From NCBI GenBank assembly GCA_022823775.1, contig JAJEHI010000182.1, positions 1 to 36,608 on the forward strand: DNA of 36,608 bases. Direction: 5' to 3'. Both the position numbers and the translations under genes were made by a program. Under the pieces are notes generated by a model. It made no database searches, was not told where the DNA came from, and worked only from the letters and a program-made list of their open reading frames with translations. The stretch comes from Defluviicoccus sp. (GTDB lineage Bacteria; Pseudomonadota; Alphaproteobacteria; MPNO01). Of this stretch, positions 22,869-29,338 are shown one piece after another; the stretch's first letter is position 1; the number at the start of each line of letters is the position of its first letter.

Positions 22869-23879
22869 TCAGGGCAAACGCAGAGCCGTCTCGATCAGCC
22901 GGTCCACCTCGTCCGGCGTCGTCGCGTAGCTCGGCACCAGCCGCACCGAAGCGCCGCCCCGCGCGGCGTGAATGTCGAACTCCTCGGCGCGCAGCCCTTC
23001 GAGGACGACGGGCGGCATGTCGAGAAAGACCAGATTGGCTTCGACCGGCTCCAGCAGGGAGATGTCGCGGTGCCCGGCGAGCCCGTCGGCCAGCCGGCGC
23101 GCCATGGCGTTGGCGTGGGCGGCAAGCTCCAGCCAGAGACCGCCCGCCAGATAGGCTTCGAGCTGGGCGCTCAGATAACGCATTTTGGAATAGGCGTGAC
23201 CGGACCGTTTTCTCATCGGGAACAGCTCGTCGGCGAAGTCCGGGTCGAAGAACAGCATGGCCTCGGCGTTGAGGGTGCCGTTCTTCGAGGTTCCGAAAAC
23301 CAGCGCGTCGACGCCCGCGCGCTGGGCGATGTCGGCCGGGTGGCAACCGAGCCAGGCGACGGCGTTGGCGAACCGCGCGCCGTCCAGCTGGACGCGAAGC
23401 CCCGCATCCCGCGCGATCCCGGCGAGCTCGGCAATCGCGGCCGGGGTATACACCGTCCCCCGCTCCGTCGCCTGGGTGACGCTGAGGATTCCGCGGCTCC
23501 CGTTCGACAGCGCCGCCATGAGAGCCGCCGGATCGATCCGGCCCTGCTCGCCCGCGACGCCGATGCATTCTCCGCCCGAGACATAGAACTCCGGCGCTCC
23601 TTCCTCCGCGACCGCGATATGGGCCTGCTCGTGGCAGTAGAACCGCGCGCCCGGCTCCGCGATCGCGGCCAGGCTGAGCGCGTTCGCCGCGGTGCCGGTG
23701 GCGACCGGAACCACCCGGACATCGGCGTCGAATATCCGGCCGAAAAGGTCGTCGAGCCGGCTGGAGATCCCGTCCTCGCCGTAGGAGGACGCGGGTCCCG
23801 AATTTGCGGCGGCGATGGCCTCCATCACGACCGGGTGCACCGGCGCTACGTTGTCGCTCACGAAATTGCGCCCGGTCAC
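22869..23879 (-). CDS. ltaE: Low-specificity threonine aldolase (PLP, beta-eliminating lyase family)
   Basis: 336 residues from ATG 23879. The family landmarks are FVSDNVAPVHP at 6-16, the His83 stacking residue in FYCHEQAHI, LDGARFANA with Asp166 and Arg169, and the pyridoxal-phosphate Lys199 in FGTSKNGTLNAEAM. The length matches E. coli LtaE (333). It splits threonine or allo-threonine into glycine and acetaldehyde; relatives also cleave phenylserine-type compounds to aromatic aldehydes. It converges on the acyl-CoA ligase gene (four-base gap) and is divergent from the TGA-containing redoxin gene. A link with the aromatic pathway is not evident. Confidence 0.9.
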   Translation of the reverse strand: MTGRNFVSDNVAPVHPVVMEAIAAANSGPASSYGEDGISSRLDDLFGRIFDADVRVVPVATGTAANALSLAAIAEPGARFYCHEQAHIAVAEEGAPEFYVSGGECIGVAGEQGRIDPAALMAALSNGSRGILSVTQATERGTVYTPAAIAELAGIARDAGLRVQLDGARFANAVAWLGCHPADIAQRAGVDALVFGTSKNGTLNAEAMLFFDPDFADELFPMRKRSGHAYSKMRYLSAQLEAYLAGGLWLELAAHANAMARRLADGLAGHRDISLLEPVEANLVFLDMPPVVLEGLRAEEFDIHAARGGASVRLVPSYATTPDEVDRLIETALRLP

Positions 23880-23974
23880 GGCCGCGTTCCTCTCTCAAGA
23901 GATCGACGAGGGGGGTTAACCCTCCCGCCGGGCCGTTGCAAGCCGTATAATGGCCGGCATCGATCGGAGGGCCG

Positions 23975-24565
23975 ATGCGCAGTCCGGCTATCGCAACGCT
24001 TCTCGCCTTCGCGCTGTTCGCCGTGACGCTCGTCCCGGACGCGCGCGCGGCGGGCGCCGTGGACGAGCGGCTCGACGGGCCGGCGGTAGGTGCGCGGGTG
24101 GGCGAGCTGGTCGTTGCCACGGACCAGACCGGGACGGCGCGGGACTTCCGCTCGCTGCGCGGCAAGAAGGGGCTGATCCTCCTGTTCTCGCGCTCCTTCG
24201 ACTGGTGACCCTTCTGCAAGAACCAGGCGGTCGCCTGGAACCGGCATCTGGAAGAGATCGGGGCGCTGGGCTACGGGCTCGCGGCGGTCACCTATGACGG
24301 GGTGCCCGTGCTGGAACGCTTCGCCGGCCGGTCCGGGATCGGCTATCCCCTCCTTTCCGACGAGGGATCGAAGATCATCCAGGCATTCGACCTGCTCGAT
24401 CCGGGTCCCGCCCGATCGACCCCGTGGTACGGCATCGCCAAACCGATGATCGTGGTGATCGATGCCGACGGCGTGGTGCGTCAGCGCTTCTCGACGCAAG
24501 GCTACCGCGATCGGCCGGAAGCGGGCGCCGTGCTGCAGGCGATCCGGAGCCGCGCCGGGTCCTGA
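23975..24565 (+). CDS. Periplasmic thioredoxin/peroxiredoxin-like protein with in-frame TGA at the redox Cys: probable selenoprotein (U-x-x-C)
   Basis: 196 residues if TGA 24206-24208 (codon 78) is read as selenocysteine. ATG 23975 has a GGAGG site five bases upstream. Residues 1-25 form a signal peptide (MRSPAIATLLAFALFAVTLV, cleavage near DARA). Then comes a redoxin fold: LRGKKGLILLFSRSFDW, the TGA, PFCKNQAVAWNRHLEEIGALG, GIGYPLLSDEGSKIIQAFDLL, and KPMIVVIDADGVVRQRFS. Cys homologues of this AhpC/TSA-like group have DWCPFCK or DWCPYCK here, so the TGA sits precisely on the first catalytic Cys, giving U-P-F-C. The frame is intact on both sides with no other lesion. A hairpin of SECIS type starts 14 bases after the TGA. 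Role: periplasmic thiol peroxidase or disulfide oxidoreductase (family inference). A pseudogene or sequencing error is the alternative. Confidence 0.82.
24209..24254 (+). promoter_or_regulatory. SECIS-like stem-loop downstream of the in-frame TGA
   Basis: A perfect six-pair stem CCAGGC/GCCTGG (24223-24228 with 24233-24238) carries the four-base loop GGTC at 24229-24232, with G in the first two positions as in bacterial selenocysteine insertion elements such as that of fdhF. The loop starts 20 bases after the TGA, within the range reported for bacterial elements (about 16-37). An imperfect lower stem extends it: CTTC 24211-24214 with GAAG 24251-24254 and TGC 24215-24217 with GCA 24244-24246, with an internal loop between. 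It lies inside the coding sequence, as bacterial SECIS elements do. Confidence 0.65.
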
Positions 24566-24634
24566 ACCGATTGCCCCTGTTCTCCCGGCCGCGCACGGGT
24601 TAGCCTTCGTCCGCGATCCGACCCGGAGGGAGAC

Positions 24635-25507
24635 ATGGCGCAGCAAATCGACCGCTCGACCGAAGATCTCGGCAATATCGTCGCGCTCGAACACGTCAAC
24701 GTGCAGATACCGGACCAGCGCCTGTCGACGCTGTTCTACGTCACCGGGCTCGGGCTCACCCGCGACCCCTATCTGATGACCAGCACCAACAACATGTGGG
24801 TCAATATCGGTCGCAGCCAGTTCCATCTGCCGACCGGAGAGCCGCAGCGCCTGCGCGGTACGGTCGGGCTGGTGATCCCCGATCTCGAAGGGCTGGTCCG
24901 GCGGCTCAAGAAGGTGGGCGATCAGCTCGAGGATACCGAGTTCGACTACAGCCCCGCGAACGACCATGTCGACGCGACCAGCCCGTGGGGCAACCGGATC
25001 AGGCTGCACGAGCCTGGCGAGCGCTTCGGTCGGATGCGCCTCGGCATGGCCTATGTCCGCCCCGACGTTCCCGTCGGCAGCGCCGCCGGGATCGCCCGCT
25101 TCTACGACGAGATCGTCGGCGCGCCGGCGAAGCTTGGGGATGAGGACGGCGCGCCGGCGGCGTTCGTCTCCGTCGGGCACAACCAGACGCTGGTGTTCCG
25201 CGAGACCGAGGACCCGATCCCCGACTACGACAACCACCACATCCAGGTCTATGTCGCCGATTTCTCAGGCCCTTACGGGCGGCTTATGGAACGCGGGCTG
25301 GTGAGCCAGGAGGACGGGCAGCACCAGTACCGCTTCAAGGACATCATCGATCCCGAAAGCGGCGAGGTGCTGTTCACGCTCGAGCACGAGGTACGCTCGA
25401 TGACCCACCCGCTCTACGCCCGCCCGCTGGTCAACCGCAATCCCGACCACACCAACTGGAATTACGTGCTGGGCTACGAGAACGAGGCCGCCGCGCTGCC
25501 GATTTGA
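24635..25507 (+). CDS. VOC-superfamily (glyoxalase/bleomycin-resistance fold) protein, function unknown
   Basis: 290 residues from ATG 24635 (CGGAGGGAGAC upstream). Two glyoxalase-type halves are visible: VALEHVNVQIPDQRLSTLFY (16-35) with WGNRIRLHEP closing the first, and a second half around GIARFYDEIVG, QTLVFRE and HHIQVYVADFSG. Fe(II)-type ligand residues of extradiol dioxygenases are not all in place: the C-terminal Glu in GEVLFTLEHEVRS could serve, and the His pair in DNHHIQVYV could supply another ligand. The protein may therefore be a dioxygenase, an isomerase or a binding protein. It lacks a signal peptide. The gene follows the redoxin by 69 bases and converges with the HEPN gene across 15 bases. 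Confidence 0.75.
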   Translation: MAQQIDRSTEDLGNIVALEHVNVQIPDQRLSTLFYVTGLGLTRDPYLMTSTNNMWVNIGRSQFHLPTGEPQRLRGTVGLVIPDLEGLVRRLKKVGDQLEDTEFDYSPANDHVDATSPWGNRIRLHEPGERFGRMRLGMAYVRPDVPVGSAAGIARFYDEIVGAPAKLGDEDGAPAAFVSVGHNQTLVFRETEDPIPDYDNHHIQVYVADFSGPYGRLMERGLVSQEDGQHQYRFKDIIDPESGEVLFTLEHEVRSMTHPLYARPLVNRNPDHTNWNYVLGYENEAAALPI

Positions 25508-25522
25508 TCGGCTCGCTCCCCG

Positions 25523-25948
25523 TCAGAGTCGGGTCCCACTTCGATCTGAGACCCGCGACGCCACTTCCTCGGCCGCCCGGATCAGCGCCTCCACCAAGTT
25601 TTCGTCAACATCGATCACGCCTTCGTACTCGGCGAGATTCCTTTTGCGATGCGCCTGATCGAGCACACGCCAATTCTCGTTGGGGAGACCGACCGTGTGC
25701 TCCAGGCATTGGAAGACCAGATAACGATTCTTGGCCCGAAAACCGGCTTTCCGCAGTGCCGCCAGCGACAAGGCATGCGCGGCGTTGTAGGCCAGATCGA
25801 ACCGTGACTCGGGGCTGAGCTCCGCATTCTTCGCGTCCGCGAGTCGGGCGGTTCCAGAACGAATCAGTCCCGATACTTCGTCGCGTGTCGACGCCTCTGT
25901 CTTCAACAGGCCACGCGCGGCGAGATTGTCCAGATGCTCATTCGCCAT
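25523..25948 (-). CDS. HEPN-domain protein (SAV_6107-like), probable toxin partner of the adjacent nucleotidyltransferase
   Basis: 141 residues from ATG 25948. The all-helical HEPN pattern is seen, with RFDLAYNAAHALSLAALRKAGFR (49-71) as the second helix, LEHTVGL, and the catalytic-type motif in AHRKRNLAEYEG (99-110). Classical HEPN RNases have R-x4-6-H; here it is R103-N104 followed by Tyr108, as I recall for SAV_6107-type HEPN proteins. In MntA-HepT modules the HEPN member is the RNase toxin and the nucleotidyltransferase AMPylates and silences it. Its start overlaps the end of the nucleotidyltransferase gene by 11 bases, a toxin-antitoxin arrangement. Whether it is toxic is unproven. Confidence 0.75.
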   Translation of the reverse strand: MANEHLDNLAARGLLKTEASTRDEVSGLIRSGTARLADAKNAELSPESRFDLAYNAAHALSLAALRKAGFRAKNRYLVFQCLEHTVGLPNENWRVLDQAHRKRNLAEYEGVIDVDENLVEALIRAAEEVASRVSDRSGTRL

Positions 25949-26531
25949 CGAGGTTTCCCGCGACGACGATATGCGGCCCTTGCAGGATGCGGGTCAGAAA
26001 CCCGGCCCCGGTCCGGCGCCGCTCCTCGAACTCGACCGGCGTGTAGATCGTGGGGTTCACGCGCCGGCCGAGCAGGTCTTCCAACGGCGCCATGGCGGTA
26101 TAGACCGTCTCCAGCGTCAGGTCGTCGGAGACGAGCAGCAGATCCACGTCGCTGGCCGCCGTCTCCGTTCCCCGGGCGACCGATCCGAACAACAGGGCCA
26201 GGACGATTCTGCCGGCCAACGGTTCCAGCGCGCCTCGAACCGCCTCTTCCAGGCCGACGGTCTTGCGGACGATGCCACAAATCTCGTCGAAGAGAGGCGA
26301 TTCGGGGTTCGCCCGGTAATGCTTGCGGTTGCCGACGCGGGAGACGGAGGCGAGACCGCTTCCGGCGAGCCGGGCCAGCTCCCGTTGCACCGCTCCGCGC
26401 CCCGACCCCGCCAGCGCGATGAGCTCGGTGACATAGAATTCCCGTTCCGGCTGCCCGAAGAGCAGCGCGAGCACGCGTTGCTGCGTCGAGGTGAACAACG
26501 CGTTGGCGAGTGTCGAACCCTCTGTACCCAT
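25938..26531 (-). CDS. Winged-helix-nucleotidyltransferase fusion (MNT-type antitoxin/regulator)
   Basis: 197 residues from ATG 26531. Residues about 8-75 are a winged helix-turn-helix of MarR/ArsR type (FTSTQQRVLALLFGQPEREF, then GAVQRELARLAGSGL and VGNRKHYRAN). The second part is a minimal nucleotidyltransferase: LLFGSVARGTETAASDVDLLLV with Gly116-Ser117 and the metal-binding Asp128 and Asp130. It is the upstream member of the HEPN pair. By analogy with MntA it would transfer AMP to the HEPN partner's tyrosine, and the winged helix should bind the palindrome in its own promoter, giving autoregulation. The roles are inference; the domain calls are firm. Confidence 0.85.
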   Translation of the reverse strand: MGTEGSTLANALFTSTQQRVLALLFGQPEREFYVTELIALAGSGRGAVQRELARLAGSGLASVSRVGNRKHYRANPESPLFDEICGIVRKTVGLEEAVRGALEPLAGRIVLALLFGSVARGTETAASDVDLLLVSDDLTLETVYTAMAPLEDLLGRRVNPTIYTPVEFEERRRTGAGFLTRILQGPHIVVAGNLDGE

Positions 26532-26534
26532 AGT

Positions 26535-26566
26535 GAGTATTTTAGTACTCGAATTGGGTATATCAA
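26535..26566 (-). promoter_or_regulatory. Promoter with palindromic operator for the nucleotidyltransferase/HEPN pair
   Basis: Read on the reverse strand, TTGATA (26566-26561), a 16-base spacer and TAAAAT (26544-26539) make a good sigma-70 promoter, an AT-rich island in GC-rich DNA. A palindrome GAGTA-N6-TACTC (26535-26550) overlaps the -10 box, so a bound repressor would block transcription; the gene's own winged helix is the obvious candidate. The start codon (26531) follows so closely that transcription would begin at or within a base or two of the ATG, and no ribosome site is seen, so the messenger is probably leaderless. Confidence 0.7.
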
Positions 26567-26585
26567 GATCTTCGGTTCGATCCGA

Positions 26586-27509
26586 TCAACGCACCTGCAG
26601 GACCAGCTTGCCCCGCAGGTGGCGCGACGCGCTGGTTTCCAGAGCGGAAGCGGCATCGGCGAGGGGGAAAATCGTGATCTTGGGCACGCTGACCGCGCCG
26701 GACTCGAACAGTTCGAGAATCCGCACCAGATGCGGGCGGTCGCGACCGACTCGGGGACGCAGCGAGGTCACGTCGTCGCGTGGCGGTTCCGGCGCGGTTG
26801 AGCCCGAAGCGATGAAGGCCGCCCGGCCGCCCGGCTTGAGGACGGCGAAGGAACGCTGGGTCACGTCGCCGCCGACGGTTTCGAACACCGCGTCGCAGTC
26901 CGATACGGCTTCGGTGAAATCCGCCTCGTTGTAGTCGACGATTTCGTCGGCGCCGAGAGCGCGCACGTAATCGATATTGCGGGCGCTGCACGTCGCGACC
27001 ACATGAGCGCCGATATGCTTGGCGAGTTGGATGCCGAACCCGGCGACCCCGCCGGCGCCGCCCTGGATCAGGATTTTCTCGCCCGGCCGGAGCTTCAACG
27101 TGTCCTCGATCGAGACCAGCGCGGTGAGGCCGATCAGCGACAGCGCCGCGGCATCGACATGGGCGACGCCGTCCGGTTTGTGCGCGCAAAGCGCCGACTT
27201 CATCGCGATCTTCTCGGCGTAAGTGCCTTCCTGGCCCGGTGCGCAGACGCCGAAAACCGCATCGCCCGGCGAGAATTCGACGACGCCTTCGCCGAGCGCC
27301 GCGACGGTGCCCGAAAAATCCCGACCCAGCACGTAGGGGAAGTCGGTGAGTTCGCTGTAGCGCCCCGCCAGCACCTTCCAGTCCGCGCCGTTCACGGTGG
27401 CGGCATGGATATCGACGACGATCTCGCCCGGCCCCGGCGACGGGTCCGGCAGGTCGCCGTAGCGCAGGACCTCGGGTCCGCCGTGCCGTTCGAAATAGAC
27501 CGCTTTCAT
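26586..27509 (-). CDS. Zinc-independent quinone oxidoreductase-like MDR family protein
   Basis: 307 residues from ATG 27509. The MDR layout is clear: N-terminal GroES-like fold with VNGADWKVLAGRY (39-51) and VLGRDFSGTVAALG (60-73), then the nucleotide-binding GGAGGVAGFGIQLAKHIGA (150-168). The catalytic and structural zinc Cys/His residues of alcohol dehydrogenases are absent, as in quinone oxidoreductase (QOR) members. These reduce quinones or enones with NADPH in the cytoplasm. It lies upstream of the toxin-antitoxin-like pair on the same strand (54-base gap with its own promoter between) and downstream of a PhyH-type gene; no functional link is evident. Confidence 0.85.
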   Translation of the reverse strand: MKAVYFERHGGPEVLRYGDLPDPSPGPGEIVVDIHAATVNGADWKVLAGRYSELTDFPYVLGRDFSGTVAALGEGVVEFSPGDAVFGVCAPGQEGTYAEKIAMKSALCAHKPDGVAHVDAAALSLIGLTALVSIEDTLKLRPGEKILIQGGAGGVAGFGIQLAKHIGAHVVATCSARNIDYVRALGADEIVDYNEADFTEAVSDCDAVFETVGGDVTQRSFAVLKPGGRAAFIASGSTAPEPPRDDVTSLRPRVGRDRPHLVRILELFESGAVSVPKITIFPLADAASALETSASRHLRGKLVLQVR

Positions 27510-27600
27510 TGCTTTCCCCCGCGTTCGAGCCCCAGCCGCGCGGGAGTGTATCTAGAACGCCCGGCCTGTCACCCCGGCGGTTACGGTGTGTCGGGTCGGG

Positions 27601-28434
27601 CTACCCGGTGGCCGTCTTGCGTTCGGCCTCGGACCTGAGCTCCGGGTCGAAATAGCCGTCGAGGAAGCCGTTGAGATAGTCGAGCATCGCCGGGTCCATC
27701 ACCCGGTCCGGAATGGGGTCGCGTTCGAAATTTCCGTACCTGTCCTCGCCCCGCACCAGCATCGCCGGAAAACGCCCCAAACTCGGCCGCACATGCGGCG
27801 GGCAGTAGACGAAGAGGATTCCGATACGCCGGTCGCCGGTGGTGTTGGGCTTCGACGAATGGGCGGTGCGGAAATGGTGGATCGTCGCCTCGCCCGCCCG
27901 GACCTCGGCATCGACCACGCCGGTCTCGTCGAATTCGGGGATCATCTGGCCGCGCGCCAGCAGATTGTCCTCCGCCCAGGTCTCGGTATGGTCCATCTCG
28001 TCCCTGAGATGCGAACCGGGCTTGTAGCGCAGGCAGCCGTGCCTGACGAGGGAATCGGTGAGCCCGATCCAGGCACCCCAGACCTCCAGCGGCTCGTATC
28101 CGAAATAGGCCGAATCCTGGTGCCAAGTGGTGAAGGAGGGATCGTTGCCGTTCTTCACCCAGATCGCCGAGCTGGTCAGCATGATGTCGGGGCCGATCAG
28201 CCGTTCGATGGCGTTCAGCAGGGCCGGCGTGGTTCCAAGTTCCACCATCCATGGGAACAGCACGTGCGGCTTGACCATCAGCTTGCGCGGACCGCGGCCG
28301 GCATATTCGCGCTCGTAGTCCTCGAACCGGTCGAGATAGTATCGTGCCTTCTCGCGGCTCAGGACCGGCACCGGGAACACGAACCCCTCGCGCCGCGCGG
28401 CTTCGACCCGGTCGTCGTTCAGGATTTCCACCAT
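27601..28434 (-). CDS. Phytanoyl-CoA dioxygenase (PhyH)-like Fe(II)/2-oxoglutarate oxygenase, copy A
   Basis: 277 residues from ATG 28434, which has a GGGGGAAAG purine run upstream. The 2-His-1-carboxylate iron site is seen as His105 and Asp107 in TTWHQDSAYFG and the distal His192 in FRTAHSSKPN, followed by Arg202/Arg203 (GDRRIGI) for the 2-oxoglutarate carboxylate. It hydroxylates or oxidatively modifies a small organic substrate with O2 and 2-oxoglutarate. The neighbouring gene on the opposite strand (28493-29323) encodes a similar protein, and the two starts are only 58 bases apart. The substrate is unknown. Confidence 0.85.
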   Translation of the reverse strand: MVEILNDDRVEAARREGFVFPVPVLSREKARYYLDRFEDYEREYAGRGPRKLMVKPHVLFPWMVELGTTPALLNAIERLIGPDIMLTSSAIWVKNGNDPSFTTWHQDSAYFGYEPLEVWGAWIGLTDSLVRHGCLRYKPGSHLRDEMDHTETWAEDNLLARGQMIPEFDETGVVDAEVRAGEATIHHFRTAHSSKPNTTGDRRIGILFVYCPPHVRPSLGRFPAMLVRGEDRYGNFERDPIPDRVMDPAMLDYLNGFLDGYFDPELRSEAERKTATG

Positions 28435-28492
28435 GGCTTTCCCCCGCCTTCCCGCTGTGAGAGGATCATATCGCGCGAACGGAGAGCGAGCC

Positions 28493-29323
28493 ATGCCGCT
28501 GACCCCGCAACAGATCGAGCAGTATCGCCGCGACGGTTATGTATTCCCGCTGCCGGTGCTGGAGCCGCACGAGATCCCGCCGCTCCGCGCGCGGCTGGAG
28601 GCGTTCGAGGCGGAGAACGGCGGCAAGTTGAAGAGCAGCCAGCGCAACAAGTCGCACCTCCTGTTCAAGTGGCTCGACGACCTTATCCGCGACCCCCGGA
28701 TCCTCGATCCGGTGGAGCAGCTCATCGGCCCCGATATCCTCTGCTGGAACACGATCTTCTGGATCAAGGACGTGGGCTCCCGGAGCTTCGTTTCGTGGCA
28801 CCAGGACTCGCGCTATTGGGGCCTCTCCAGCGAGAAGGTGGTGAGCGCCTGGCTCGCGTTGTCCGAGGCGAGCATGGAAGCGGGCTGCATGCGGGTGATG
28901 CCGGGCACCCATACCGGCGACACGCTCGTCCATCGCGACAGCTATCACGAAGACAACATGCTGACCCGGGGGCAGGAAATCGTCGACGGGGTCGACGACG
29001 AGGCGGCCGTGCATATGCCGCTCGAGGCCGGCCAGATGTCGCTTCACAGCTACCGGCTCGCGCATGCCTCGGGGCCCAACCTCTCGGACGACCGGCGCAT
29101 CGGCATCTCGATGCACTTCATGCCGCCCGAAACGGCGCAGGTGGTGGGCGACTGGGACTCGGCGGCGCTGGTGCGGGGCTCCGATCCGTTCGGCTATTTC
29201 GAGCACACCCCGGTTCCGCGAAGGGATTTCGACGAGACCGCCGTCGCCTTCCATGCTCGCGCCGCGCGGGCGGTTACCGAGGTTCTCTACGCCGGCGCGG
29301 AGCGCAACACCGAGAAGCTGTAG
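28493..29323 (+). CDS. Phytanoyl-CoA dioxygenase (PhyH)-like Fe(II)/2-oxoglutarate oxygenase, copy B
   Basis: 276 residues from ATG 28493 (GGAGAG upstream). Iron ligands: His103 and Asp105 in SWHQDSRYWG, His191 in YRLAHASGPN, and Arg201 or Arg202 in DDRRIGI for the co-substrate. Shared blocks with copy A include the opening R-x-x-G-[FY]-V-F-P-[VL]-P-V-L, the L-I-G-P-D-I segment near residues 77-82, a Pro-Gly-[ST]-His segment near 137-140, and the E-D-N-[ML]-L-x-R-G-Q block near 153-161, so the two are paralogues of roughly equal length that probably act on related substrates. It converges on the ABC permease gene across 15 bases. Confidence 0.87.
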   Translation: MPLTPQQIEQYRRDGYVFPLPVLEPHEIPPLRARLEAFEAENGGKLKSSQRNKSHLLFKWLDDLIRDPRILDPVEQLIGPDILCWNTIFWIKDVGSRSFVSWHQDSRYWGLSSEKVVSAWLALSEASMEAGCMRVMPGTHTGDTLVHRDSYHEDNMLTRGQEIVDGVDDEAAVHMPLEAGQMSLHSYRLAHASGPNLSDDRRIGISMHFMPPETAQVVGDWDSAALVRGSDPFGYFEHTPVPRRDFDETAVAFHARAARAVTEVLYAGAERNTEKL

Positions 29324-29338
29324 CAGCCGCCCACCCCC

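Noticed and set aside
23946-23951. Perfect TATAAT 24 bases before the redoxin start codon, with a GGGTTAACCC palindrome at 23913-23922
   Set aside because: No -35 box at 16-18 bases from TATAAT, and the palindrome is short and not repeated; neither is enough to call a promoter or operator.
24206-24208. TGA read as a nonsense mutation making the redoxin a pseudogene
   Set aside because: It is the only lesion, falls exactly on the catalytic Cys codon (one base from TGC/TGT), and is followed by a SECIS-like hairpin; random decay would not be expected to give this combination. It stays open until the selenocysteine machinery is checked.
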